From NCBI GenBank assembly GCA_023053575.1, contig JAKZAP010000019.1, forward strand, positions 3,410,001 through 3,474,000: a stretch of DNA of 64,000 bases, in the 5' to 3' direction. Shown here one piece after another: positions 1-11,245 of this stretch (position 1 is the first letter of the stretch; each line of letters starts with the position of its first letter). The position numbers and the translations under genes were made by a program. The notes below the pieces were generated by a model. It was not told the DNA's origin, did no database searches, and saw nothing but the letters and a program-made list of their open reading frames with translations. Source of the DNA: Branchinecta lynchi (lineage: Eukaryota; Arthropoda; Branchiopoda; Anostraca; Branchinectidae).

Positions 1-1165
1 ACCAAGTAGCCAAAGTAGGTAATTAAGGATTGACAAGATTTTATAGAGCCAACTATTCCTTAAAGTAATCATCTTAACTACAAAGAACAGACAATACTTT
101 TGAGCAAAACATATATTTTCACGATCCCCATGAGCCCATGATCATTTATGAAACAAGGGTCTTGCTTCAAAATGAATTTCCAGCTCCCTTAAAGGACCCC
201 TCGCACTATTCACTCTTCAACTTACAGTATTTTAAAGTATTTGAATAATTTAACTATGCTGTGCTTTCCATAAATAACTAACGGTTTTGACTGTCTTAAG
301 CCTTTTCCAAGACCCGTTGACTTGTAGCGAAAACAGGGAAACCATTTTATTTAATCGGTTTTCCTGATGGAAAAACTTCTCGCAGACAACCGTCGACAGC
401 GTGATACACATCGAAGGTAGCAAAAGAAGGCAAGTGAGAGAATCAGCGAGGTTTGCTAGAGGTGTTAGAATGTACCGCACGAAACGTGCATCTCCGGGTT
501 TAGAAATATATGTAGTGATTACGGAAGTAGGTTGTATTAGTATTATAGGTAAGACAGGTCCTTTAAAGTGCACATCTTAACGAAAAAGTGAAAAAAATAC
601 TTTTGACCCAACGATAAGTGTTCATGATGCCCAGGGGCCATGATATTTTTGCTTCAAGGGTGTTGCTTACAAATGAATTCCTTAAAGTCCAAAAAATAGT
701 TTGAGCAAAATATACATTTTCATGATCCCCATGAGCCCATCATCATTTTTGCCTCACGGGTTTTGCTTTCAGATGAATTTTCTAGTGCCCTTAAAGGTCA
801 AAAATGAAATACTTTTTAGCAGATCATTCTCTTTATTTCCAAGGCAAGGGCCCATGATCATTCTTATTTCAAGGATATTGCTCATAAATAAACACAAGAA
901 ACCCAAGAATTTGCAAATTCCTAAATTTCATCCTCTGACCCAGCCTTGCAAGTACCATATCTGAGCTTCTAGCTCTTGTATTCAACCCAAGCTCATGAAC
1001 GTTGTAGACTTGCTTCATTCTTTGCCAATATCTGATGAAATTTGTTCACATGTGTTCACATTTTAATTAAAGAAAAAAAAAATGCGGCACAGGCTCGGCA
1101 CCGCGGCACGTGCCACTTGGTGTACATCGTTTCTGGGAGTGAGAAACCCCTCGGTGTACAGATAA
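1..1165 (+). repeat. Segmental duplication, copy 1 (partner 41280-42490)
   Basis: Starts GCCAAAGTAGGTAATTAAGG and aligns collinearly with 41282 onward through a shared TTAA MITE, the CATGATCCCCATGAGCCCAT blocks, CATCCTCTGACCCAGCCTTG and a GC-rich CGGCACC segment, to TTGGTGTACATCGTTT. The partner's GC-rich segment is expanded to about 190 bp. Confidence 0.75.
189..566 (-). mobile_element. TTAA MITE family A, copy 1
   Basis: TTAA-AAGGACC termini (inverted) flank about 370 non-coding bp; the TTAA target is typical of piggyBac-like elements. Other copies: 41480-41868, 43869-44367, 52914-53295, 58725-59106. ORFs through it (MCITLSTVVCEKFF...) are shared only because the copies are homologous. Confidence 0.7.
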
Positions 1166-1732
1166 TTTTTGGGCACTATATTTGTCGTAGCTGTTGTTCG
1201 ATGTCAAGTCAAGATTGTTATATTCTCTTCAGCCTTACAAATCGCAGGGTAAGAAAAACTCTCGTTTCGTTGTCGCTTTGCATTCTAATATTCAATCAGC
1301 ATGCTTGCTTGTCGTTGTTTGCAGCTTCAGAGCGTGTTCCACCCTACTTACCGTAGTTACTACGCATGAGGTCTGGCTGGAACACAAGTTTCTATTTTCG
1401 GCAAAATATCATGGCATGGGCTGATAGGGCCAATCACGTTACAGAGATTCGTAGTTACCACGCTTACTACGCTCCCGAGCATGGTAAGCCAATAGTTACT
1501 ATAAGTTACTATTTTACGGGATGGATTTGGAAACCTGTCGAGGAAAAACTATTTCCAAGCAACTAACCACTATTCCCAGGATTTCTCGAAATTCACTGGA
1601 CTCGTTTTTCTTCTCGAAAGTCACAAGCAGACCACAAACTATCTGACCAGATGAGTGGAGACAGAGCCATAGAGCTTCTGTGAATACAGACTGTAACGAA
1701 CATACTTTCTCTGTATTTGTCGCAACTTTAGT

Positions 1733-1975
1733 ACAAGGAGTACAAAAAATGTAGCGGGAGTACAAGATTACATTTGGGAGTACAAGAGAGTTCGTCAGGA
1801 GTAAAAGAGTAGTTTTCGGAGTACAAGAGTTTAGGACTGCAAGAGAGTTCTTGTGGGTGTACGTGAGTACATTAGGAGTACATTGGGAGTACAACAAGTA
1901 CTTCCAGAGTACAACCGGAGTACTACAAGTACATCAGGAGTACAGCCGGAGTACACAAGGAGTTCTTCCATTAGT
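1733..1975. repeat. Degenerate GGAGTACAA minisatellite
   Basis: About 15 irregular repeats of GGAGTACA(A/C) spaced 12-22 bp. Confidence 0.65.
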
Positions 1976-3237
1976 GTACGAGAGTAGAGTGGCTGCGAGG
2001 CCCTGATGCGCAGTAGCGAAGAGGGAAGTACACAGGCGTCAACTGAAAGCTCAACAAGTAGCTCTAGCTCTGGCTCAGTTTTTGTCGGGGCATCCATAGT
2101 CGGTGCATGAGACCAAAGACGGAGGTTCTATTGGCTTAATTATTGTTGTTGTAATTACCAATATAACACCTTCTAGTCACAATTGGTAGAAATAACTTCT
2201 GGTTTAGAACTGGATTCTAAAGTAGTCTAGTCCAGAACAGTGGGAAGGGAGTCATAGAGCTTTTCATAATCCCCCTCGTTTCCCCGGTTTCAGGTCCGAA
2301 ATAATGGAGAGCAACCGAGTGCCTAGTCGCACTCCATTTCTTTTGTCAAAATAAAATACTGCTGCAGTGAAGAGTAGTTCATGTCGTAAAAAAAAGGTCA
2401 AGGACAAAGCGTCGATTAAGAAATATCCAACGTCATTTTACGCTGGTCCCATGTGGGTAAACGATGGCAGGACATACTTCTATGCGGTATCCGGTCAAAA
2501 GGGTCCAAACTAAGTTGTATCGTAATTACATACAAGGGTACGTGACGTCACACCTATTATATCTTTTTTTACCTCAGAAAACAAAAAGTTGTAGTTTATT
2601 CCTATCGGTGAATATATAAGCCTAGTGCTATCAGGGTTGAAATAAAATTGATTGAATGATATATTTTAATACATATATATATAGAGCCGAGCGCGTTACA
2701 TTTACAAACGAGCTAGGGGCAATTAAATCCTCAATCACATCACGTCACTATATCGTCATGAATATATGGAATTCCGATACAGCTTAGTCGACACCGTCAA
2801 AAGAGAAAAACAGAAAAAGGACATGGCAAAAACCGTGACGATCAAAAACGGCGAAAGCAAAAGCAGCGACATGCAAAAACTGCGACAGGCCAAAAACCGC
2901 GAAAGCAAAAACCGAACCGTGCAAACTGCAATGGTCGAAACCCCGAAAGTCCGTACCGCGATAGAAGAATACCGCGACGGTCAAAACAACCACAATCATT
3001 ATCGGGCCAGACTAGAATAAGGGTAGCTAAAAAGCAGAGATTTCTGGAACATTTATCTCACCAAAGCCTTCTTCTCCAATTCGAAGCACTAAGAGTAGAA
3101 AATATCTAGGAATATGACAAAACTGCTTAAATACAAATGATACGGAAATATTTTCTGCGAACACCTCGCAACTGACGTAAAACCATTTAAAAATCGACCT
3201 ATACCATGCAGTGCAGTCAGCACGCCCTGAGAATAAA

Positions 3238-3411
3238 AACTAAAGATGCGTTTTTTTGGCTGTAGTTTCGGCGTAGTTTCGCTTAAAAGTCGTTTTATTT
3301 GTCAATTTCATTTGCTATAGTTTCGAACCTGAAACTACGGAGCTCAAACTACAAACTACCTCGTCGACGTAGTTTGGTGTAGTTTGACTTTTCGGAAACA
3401 AGAACTCAATA
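3238..3411 (-). mobile_element. MITE family L
   Basis: GCGTAGTTTCGCTTAAAAG...GTAGTTTGACTTTTCGG; the inverse of 61797-61962. Confidence 0.55.
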
Positions 3412-3449
3412 ATACGCAAGTAAGACAAAACAAGAGACAAACTAGACCT

Positions 3450-3528
3450 ACGTTGCCCGGGCAACGTGAAGTGTTGCGGCAACCTTTGTCCGGCTTCGCC
3501 GGCTAAAGTGTTGCGAGAGCAACACTTT
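3450..3528. other. Cluster of three perfect hairpins
   Basis: ACGTTGCCCGGGCAACGT (3450-3467), CCGGC-TTC-GCCGG (3490-3502), and AAAGTGTTGC-GAGA-GCAACACTTT (3505-3528). A partial inverse of the last is at about 7305-7323. Function unknown. Confidence 0.6.
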
Positions 3529-4504
3529 GGTTTTGTTTCTTCGCTGTCGGTCAAATGCTGAAATTGTCAACTTATCGAAGATTTTAAAACGGTATGTTCT
3601 AAAAAGAATAATCACATAATCAAAAGCTGTTCTTTAGCGTTGTAAAACCAACAACAAAACAATATCGGAAGAAGGCTATCCGTAACGTTTCAGGATTAAA
3701 ATACCATAGATGACACTATTGATTATTACAAAACTACCTTATTGTTTTACATTACCGTATCGTTTGTACCCGTTGCGTAAACAGTTAATCCTAGGTTATA
3801 GCGATAGACCATCGATACAAACTTTCTTACTGTCATATTTACAGAAATCGAATACAATGTGCACCAATTTTCAAAAATGTCTAGCCCCTCGTGAACCGAT
3901 CTTACTTACAAGTCCGTCTCCCGTGATTGACATCAAATTCACCGGAAACAAATAATGGATACACCAGCTATCAAAAGTTACAAACCCCTCATCGCTGAAG
4001 ATGATTATAGCATAAAAGCCGACTATTGCTTACAAGTCCCATGCATGTCTTACAATTGGGAACAAAATTGTTCTTACCATCGAATACACCTGAGACAAAT
4101 AACAGGTATACCAACTAGCAAAAGCTGCAAACTCCTCGTTGCCGAAGATGATTATGAGCTAACAGTCGACTGTTGCTTACAGTCGACTGTTGCTTACAAG
4201 TCCCTTACATGTCTCACAACTGGTATCGCCTATTTTTGGTTTCAGTGTGTACCTTACTCCTGAAGTTGTCAACCCCTTGCAACTTTCAAACTGGTTTATC
4301 TCATGAAGGATTTTTGTTCAAAAAAATGGATGGCATATATTTTGATCAGCTCTTCAAGGGCTATCGATTGCCCTAACCACAACAAAAGCATATCGGAAAA
4401 AGGGACTAAATTGACTTTGCAGTCAGTTGAACTTTATCCTTTTCAATCGTAGACATCGTGACGGATGAAAACTTGGAATAATATCCTATATAATCTAGTT
4501 GGTA

Positions 4505-4579
4505 TTATAATAATAATAATAATAATAATACAAAGCAAGAGAAAAGGCTTTCGCCTCTAAATAGAAAAGGCTTTCGCCT
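4505..4579 (-). mobile_element. LINE tail remnant: ATA microsatellite and two GAAA hairpins
   Basis: On the minus strand, AGGCGAAAGCCT occurs twice (4568-4579 and 4545-4556), followed by TCTTGCTTTGTATT and then TTA repeats. This matches the 3' end of the LINE fragment at 12691-12735. It interrupts the tandem array between its first and second units. Confidence 0.55.
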
Positions 4580-6154
4580 CTGCTATCCGTAACTTTTTAG
4601 GATTAAAATACCATAGATGACACTATTAATTATTACGGAACTACCTTGTTTTACATTACAGTATCGTTTGTACCCGTTGCGTTAACAGTAAATCCTAGGT
4701 TACAGCGATAGACCAACGATACAAACTTTCTTACCGTCAGATTTATATAAATCGAATACAACGTGCAACAATTTGCACAAATTTCTAGCCCCTCGTGCAC
4801 CGATTCTACTGATAAGTCCCTTTCCCGTGATAGACATCAAGTTCACCGGATAAAAATAATGGGTACACCGACTAGCAAAAGTTGCAAACCCCTCATCGCT
4901 GAAGACTTGTGTAGCATAACAGCCGATTATTACTTACAAGTCCCTTGTATGTTTTACATTTGGGAACCAAATTGTTCATCAAATGACAGGTACGCCAACT
5001 AGCGAGAGCTGCAAACCCCTCATTGCCGAAGATGATTATGAGCTAACAGTCGCCTGTCGCGTACAAGTCCCCTAAATGTCTCACAACTGGTATCGCCTAT
5101 TTTTGGTTTCAGTGTGTACCTTACTACTGAAGTTGTCAACCCCTTGAAACTTTCAAACTGGTGTATCTCATAAAGGAATTTTTTTACCAAAAAATGGATG
5201 TCATATACTTTGATCAGCTCATCAGCGGCTATCGATTGCCGTCGAAGTTGAGCTTTATCATTTTCAATCGTAGATATCGTGACGGATGAAAACTTGGAAC
5301 AATATCTTATATAATCTAGTTGATATTATAAAGCTATCCGTAACTTTTCAGGATTAAAATACCATAGATGACACTATTAATTATTACAAAATTACCTTAT
5401 TGTTTTACATTACCGTATCGTTTGTACCCGTTGCGTAAACAGTCAATCCTAGGTTATAGCGATAGACCATCGATACAAACTTTCTTACTGTCATATTTAC
5501 AGAAATCGAATACAATGTGCACCAATTTTCAAAAATTTGTAGCCCCTCGTGAACCGATTCTTACTTACAAGTCCCTCTCCCGTGATTGATATCAAATTCA
5601 CCGGAAACAAATAATGAATATACCAGCTATCAAAAGTTGCAAGCCCCTCATCGCTGAAGATGATTATAGCATAAGCTTTTTAAACGGGATGTTCTAAAAA
5701 AATTAATCATATGATCAAAAGGTAATCTTCAGCGTTGTAAAAACAACAACAAAATAATATAGGAAGAAGGGACTAAATTAACTTTGCAGTCAGTTGTACT
5801 TTATCCTTTTCAATCGTAGACATCGTGACGGATGAAAACTTGGAACAATATCTTATATAATCTAGTTGGTAATAGAAAGCTATCCGTAACTTTTCAGGAT
5901 TAAAATACCATAGATGACACTATTAATTATTATGAAACTACCTCATTGCTTTACATTTTCGTTTGTATCCGTTGTGTAAACAGTTAATCCTCGGTTACAT
6001 TGATAGACCATCGACACAAACTTTCTTACCGTCAGATTTATAGAAATCGAATACAATGTGCACCCATTTGCAAAAATTCCTAGCCCCTCGTGAACCGATT
6101 CCTACTTACAAGTCCCTCTCCCGTGATATACATTAAGTTAACCGGAAACAAATA

Positions 6155-6487
6155 ATGGGTACACCAGCTAGCAAAAGCTGCAAACCCATCATCGCAGAAG
6201 ATGATTGTAGCATAACAGCCGATTATTACTTACAAGTCCCTTGCATATCTTACCATTGGGAACCAAATTGTTCTTACCACCGAATACACCGGAAACAAAT
6301 AACAGGTATACCAACTAGCAAAAGCTGCAAACCCCTCATTACCGACGATGATTATGGGCTAAGAGTCGACTGTTGCTTAAAAGTCCCCTATATGTATCAT
6401 AACTGGTATCGCCCATTTTTGGTTTCAATGTACCTTACTATGAAGTTGTCAACCCCTTTGAAATTTTCAAACTGGTGTATCTCATGA
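6155..6487 (+). CDS. Repeated hypothetical ORF of the tandem array, longest copy
   Basis: 110 codons: a roughly 50-residue unit (KSCKPIIAEDD..ITADYYLQVP..) repeated twice. Related frames are 102 codons (3955-4263) and 79 codons (4763-5002, frameshifted by a deletion). The stop of the preceding shared frame overlaps the ATG in unit 1 (AAATAATGG). I do not recognise it. It may be chance openness of a non-coding repeat; substitution pattern would decide. Confidence 0.25.
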   Translation: MGTPASKSCKPIIAEDDCSITADYYLQVPCISYHWEPNCSYHRIHRKQITGIPTSKSCKPLITDDDYGLRVDCCLKVPYMYHNWYRPFLVSMYLTMKLSTPLKFSNWCIS

Positions 6488-6570
6488 AGGAATTTTTGTA
6501 CCAAAAAATGGATGACATATACTTTGATCAGCTCATCAATGGCTATCGATTGCCGTCAAAAAAAAAATTC

Positions 6571-8187
6571 TACCTGTCTTAGTTCAAAAGGACTTTTTTG
6601 CCGTAGGCCAACTTTCTAACGTCACGACTTAGAAAGGAGCAAAGGATAAGCTCTAGTTTCTTTAGCAATGAGAGAACTTTTAAAGTTTAAGAGGCACATC
6701 TGATACCGTTACTCTACCACAAACCAAAGTGCAAAAAAAAAAAATTATAAACTCAGCTGAAATCGTCGCAGACATGGACAGAAACAATAGATGGCAGCAC
6801 TTTCGGACCCGTGGGAAAAAGCCACTTTTTTGTCTCTGTAGATTTTTCTATTTATCACTCAAAGAAGATATGTTGGCTGTGGGGCCGGGTAACTGCCGTA
6901 TATATTTAACACTTATAGATTTTAGTCCATCTTCAATTTGAAACTGGTGCCTGCCTGCTTGCGTGCTAGAACGGAGCTTTCCACTCGAAAGCAGAAACAT
7001 CTTTTGATGAAACGAAAGGTTCGCTACACAACTTCAGATAGTCCTCTCTGACATAGGCTATACAACTCCACTTCACTTCGCAAACCGTAGGCTCTGGCTC
7101 GAGGACAAGCAAAAACCATCCTTATTGGCCCCAGGCAAGAGTTCTACGGAGCTTTCCAAAATGTAATGTCATATTCATCAATCCGGCCTAAGGTCCACAC
7201 TTTCCGTAAAAACCGCACAGGTTAGACCCTTCTCAGTTACCAGGAATAAAATGAAATCGGAGTCATAGGAAAAAAAAAAAAAAAAAAAAAACGAGGACAA
7301 AACCAAAGTGTTGCTCTCGCAACACAACTACAAACTTTGATGAAACTAAAGTGAATCCAATAAAACACAACTTAAAATTCGAACCTACGTCATTTTCTTC
7401 AGTTGTCGTTTTGGTATCCGTTTCACCCATTCAAATGAGCTGTCACACAAAAACGCGCCGGACCAGTGGCCTTGTCGGGAGACTACCGAAAAAAGACAAA
7501 GTCTACTATTTCTCCCGACGTTTGCCTATCCGTGTTTTTCCCATGTCTACATTTCTTATCAATAACTAAAGAATAGACTGAAGGAAAGATTAAATCTCTC
7601 AATGAGACTTACGAGCCAAAAATTCTAAATTATCCTGGCAACAAATCCAAGCACGAGGTCCATTCCGAATGCGAAAAGCGTAGCCTAGAGTTCCCGGAAG
7701 GTGGTCTGAAAGATTCATACGCATTTGGATTCTTACGCCCTCTTAACTATGACCGGGGCAGGTCAAAGAAAGAGATGACAGATGGCAGAGCGACACGCGC
7801 CAGAAAAGAACTGTACACCAGTGTTGCCAGATGTCGCACGATAGTGTGAATTGTCACTGTATTTTGTTTTTGCCACTCTTGTCCTACGTAGGACATAGAA
7901 ATCACTCTATTTCAGAAAATGACCAAATGTGTCATTTTTGCAGCAGGGATTCCGAACAGAAGTGACTATTTCAAGTTTTTTCATGAAAGTAAAATTAAGA
8001 TGTGTCATTTTTACAGAGGGGATGCCGACCAAAAGTGAACATTTCATGAAAATAAACTTCACTCCCAATTCACTCTCTGTTTTGGGCCAAAAGTCACTCT
8101 CTAAATATTTTTGATGTGGCAACTCAACCCTGCTGGGCTCTAGAAAATGGAATGAGTCCTCGTGTGCAGGCAATTATCTTGCCGTTA
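6571..8187. other. Stretch with no recognised gene
   Basis: Holds poly-A at about 7270-7290 and an inverse of the GAGA hairpin near 7305-7323. ORFs of 60-90 codons have no recognisable family. Nothing else supported. Confidence 0.4.
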
Positions 8188-8627
8188 CTTAGAGGACACC
8201 TGAATGAAGAGTACCACCTATCAGTGTGGCTTCCGTTAACATTGCCTGCAGAAAACCCAATCCAAATACGAAATAGTGTTTCCAAGCTATGATTTTTGCT
8301 CCAATTTGCATCTGTCCTTATTTCAGTACCGAACAATTTTAGAAATAAACAAATGTCTCCAATCAACCCTTCTTATGGAATATGTTTTAACCAGTTAAGC
8401 CCAAACGTATATCTAGAAGAAATTCCAATACGATCCGGCCAGTGCTGTACAAGATTTGAATGAATTGCGCTTTTTGTCTTGGAGTCTGCATGTGCAAACC
8501 CCCAGAAACGAACATCCTTATTTTGAAAACGTCACGCTCAGGAGAAGAATACTCTTCGTGGCCATGTCTGTAAATGCATTCTCCATGGTGTGTTCAAGTA
8601 TGGTTTCATTGTTCAGGTGTCCTTTAA
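8188..8627 (+). mobile_element. TTAA MITE family B, copy 1
   Basis: Inverted ends AGGACACCTGAA / TTCAGGTGTCCT, about 440 bp, no coding capacity. Left TTAA has decayed to TTAG. Shares its right TTAA with the next copy. Confidence 0.7.
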
Positions 8628-9070
8628 AGGACACCTGAATGAAGAGTACCAAGTATCTTCCCTTTCTGTATGACTTCCGTTAACATTGTCTGTAGAAAAC
8701 TGAATCCAAATACGAAATAGTGTTTCCAAGCTATGATTTTTGCTACATTTTGCATCTGTCCTTATTTCAGTACCAAACAGTTTTAGAAATGAACAAATGT
8801 CTCCAATCAACCGTTCTTCTGGAATATTTTTTAACCAGTTAAGCCCAAACATATACCTAGAAGAAATTGCAATACTACCCGGCCAGCGCTGTACAAGATT
8901 TGAATGAATTGCACTTTTTGTCTTGGAGTCTGCATGTGCAAACCTCCAGATAGGAACATCTCTATTTTGTAAACGTCACGCTCAGGAGAAGAATGCTCTT
9001 CGTGGCCATGTCTGTAAGTGCATTCTCCATGGTGTGTTCAAGTATGGTTTCATTGTTCAGTGTCCTTTAA
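8624..9070 (+). mobile_element. TTAA MITE family B, copy 2
   Basis: TTAAAGGACACCTGAATGAA at the left, GTGTCCTTTAA at the right. Directly head-to-tail with copy 1. Confidence 0.7.
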
Positions 9071-10059
9071 ATGTACCCTGTTTAGGTGGTACTGGGACGG
9101 GTCATATATAAACAAATAAATACATGTTCTTTAAAGGTGAGGGGAGGGCCTCAGTTATTTTTGAAAGATGATGCGGATGAATTGCAATAGGAGATTTTGT
9201 GTGCACCTTCCATATCCACCAAACAACCATACAAACATTCGATTTTAAACTATAAGCCATACTGGCAGCAAGAGCAAGACCAAGAACACATAATCAGATA
9301 GAACCCGTCTCCCTATCTCTATACTATGGCTATGCAAAGTCCAGTATTTCCCCGTGCCTTTTCCGCTGTGAACGAGCGGAGGTTAGTAGCTTCGCGCCAC
9401 ACTCGTTACCTCTACAATTAGCTATATCGCTGTTAAACCACCTTGAGCAAAAGTAGAAGACAAAGCTGATTGGTTCTTTGGACGCACTCAAGAGCGGGTC
9501 AGCGCTTGGAGTAAGCCCCCTGCATTTTCTTTCTCTGCGATGAGCAACGGCGAAGACGGAAGTAGAGTAGACGGGTAAAAAGCTACAGTAAATAACTCTA
9601 GGTCCGCTCAATTTTGTCGGGGTATTCATAGTCGCTGCATGGTGTCAAAGACAGAGGTTCTATCTGATTATTTGTTCTTGAGAAGACGGACCAAGAGTGA
9701 CAATGAGCGACAGGAAACGCCATCTACACAACTTAAGCCTCAATGCGAAATAATAGAGAACAGCGTGTCCGCCAGAGTGTAAAAGGCGGAAAAAGCAGAA
9801 GCGACTCTTCTCTCTTTTTTTCGGTCACCATCAAAACTATTCAGACATGTAGCATTCCCGCCCTACGTAGTTGGTACATAGTATCAAACTTCAACCAAGG
9901 ACAGAAATATAAATGAAAGAGACACTGAAAGTACTGTTGCATGCTGATATTGTAACTCAAATAGGCTATTACATCGCTAATCCAGTGCTGGTTCATTGTG
10001 CTCATGGAATAAAATTAAGAATCCTGACATAGCCTACCACAAACCCCTGATTTTGGGAA

Positions 10060-10325
10060 AGTCTATGCCAAACGCTGGGTATGTCTAGCGTTTGGTATAC
10101 CTTACGACTAGCGCTGGAGACACCGTGTCAAATGCTGGATACTGGGACCCAATAAAATATTGATGATTTGAGTGAAGCTCAGAAATCAACCAATCAGTAG
10201 TGAGGTAGGTCAGGGTTAGGGTGCCAACAGCTCTCCAAGGCCTGGCATACAAATCCAGCCTTAGGCATAGGCTATGCCAAACATTAGATACACCCACCGT
10301 TTGGCATAGGGTATCCAAAAATCAG
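10060..10325. mobile_element. Palindromic repeat Q, copy 1
   Basis: TATGCCAAACGCTGG...CCACCGTTTGGCATAG. The inner part (CAAATGCTGGATACTGGGAC, AATCATCAATATTTTATTGG complement) recurs inverted at 26880-27025. Confidence 0.55.
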
Positions 10326-10538
10326 GGATTTCTGGTTGACTGTCCCGGCATCACTGACTCCGTTTTTTTTCTTCAGTCTTTATGGCACTTTCTTGGAAGA
10401 GAAAGATTGCTGGTTTTCACGACTGAGGCAGTGTACTCAAGTTTGAAATCCTTCAGTTCCAGCTAGGAATTCGATGACGGATGACAGGCTATAACCCGAA
10501 TCGGGTCGGGATGTACAAGGCTTCAGATAATATCAATA

Positions 10539-10895
10539 ATGTGTTGTTTTGAAATCAAGTTTACGACGCCCAAACTAGACTATTCTCACATCATCCACGT
10601 CCTTGAATCCTTATCACACACAGGCGATAACAGATATGCGTGGCACAATCCGGGAAAGTTCAGGATTGTTTTTAAATATGTTGAGAAAAACAACCCTCCA
10701 AACCTTTTTTCACGTCAGCCCACACATAGCACGTCACTTGTTATCACTAGCGGAACTTACAGTAGGTTAATTACGGTTTCAAACACCTTTCGCGGTCCAA
10801 GGTCCGACTATATCAGACAACAAAATCAATGGATTCAGCGGGATCACGAAAGGGGGGATAATTTGGACGACAGATATTCCTACAGCCCTAGCTGA
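10539..10895 (+). CDS. Hypothetical ORF, 118 codons
   Basis: MCCFEIKFTTPKLDYSHII... with GDNRYAWHNPGKFRIVFKYV and IRQQNQWIQRDHERGDNLDD. Composition looks protein-like, but no family is recognised and the last residues run into the ribozyme element at 10894. Could be a transposon-derived piece. Confidence 0.2.
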   Translation: MCCFEIKFTTPKLDYSHIIHVLESLSHTGDNRYAWHNPGKFRIVFKYVEKNNPPNLFSRQPTHSTSLVITSGTYSRLITVSNTFRGPRSDYIRQQNQWIQRDHERGDNLDDRYSYSPS

Positions 10896-10947
10896 CTGCG
10901 AATCATATTTGACGATGCAAAACGAATAAGTAAGCTACATTTTATTA

Positions 10948-10991
10948 GAGCTATATTTCGGCCCATCTTGGCAAGGGTCCTCTTCAGGCTC
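10948..10991 (-). ncRNA. Hammerhead ribozyme motif, second subfamily, intact
   Basis: Minus strand: GAGC, core CUGAAGA (complement of 10981-10987), stem II GG(A)CCCUU/..GGGCC, GAAA, UAUA with cleavage after A, then GCUC pairing perfectly with GAGC. Sequence differs from the 21.6, 44.7 and 45.3 kb set but the fold is the same. Confidence 0.6.
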
Positions 10992-11153
10992 AAGCTGGAA
11001 ATGAAATTCGTTTTCATCGTCAAATATGATTCGCAGTCAGCTTGGGCTGAAGGAATATCTATCACCGAAGTACGAAACTTTCAAATCGCCCATACATGCC
11101 GCAAAAGAAGAAGAAGCGACAGGTGTTTTGTTTTTAAGTTCATTTTCCAGCTT

Positions 11154-11197
11154 GAACCTGAAGAGGACCCTTGCCAAGAAGGGACGAAATATAGCTC
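11154..11197 (+). ncRNA. Hammerhead ribozyme motif, decayed partner
   Basis: Core CTGAAGA 11158-11164 and GAAA 11186-11189 remain, but stem I is GAAC against GCTC and stem II ends GGGAC, so two pairs are lost. Inverted partner of 10948-10991. Confidence 0.45.
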
Positions 11198-11245
11198 TAA
11201 TGAAATGTAGCTGACTTATTCGTTTTGCATCGGCAAATATAATTT

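Larger units (their letters stand above)
3580..6570 (+). repeat. Tandem array of four diverged 0.5-0.9 kb units
   Basis: Each unit starts near GCTATCCGTAAC (3675, 4581, 5332, 5879) and runs to TATAATCTAGTTGGTA. Units one to three differ mainly by internal deletions. Each carries an open frame beginning MGTP/MDTP.SKSCKP (3955-4263, 4763-5002, 6155-6487), and the second half of that frame repeats the first (TSKSCKPLI.(A/D)ED/DDY...VDCCL). The third unit's frame stops early. The product is unknown; no signal peptide is seen. An upstream frame in units 1 and 3 (3710-3955, 5368-5589) is also shared. Confidence 0.65.
10894..11245. mobile_element. Palindromic element with paired ribozyme motifs (subfamily E, copy 1)
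   Basis: Arms start CGATGCAAAACGAATAAGT and return as its near-complement at about 11208-11231. The centre contains GTCAAATATGATTCGCAGTC plus TTGGGCTGAA, shared with 31985-32012 and 39255-39280. A related copy lies at 59460-59660. Confidence 0.6.

Noticed and set aside
2766..3020. 84-codon Lys/Arg/Glu-rich frame
   Set aside because: Low-complexity GCAAAAACCGCGA-type repeat, open on both strands.
3580..6570. CRISPR-like array
   Set aside because: Units are 0.5-0.9 kb with diverged repeats and no short constant repeat with unique spacers; the genome is eukaryotic.
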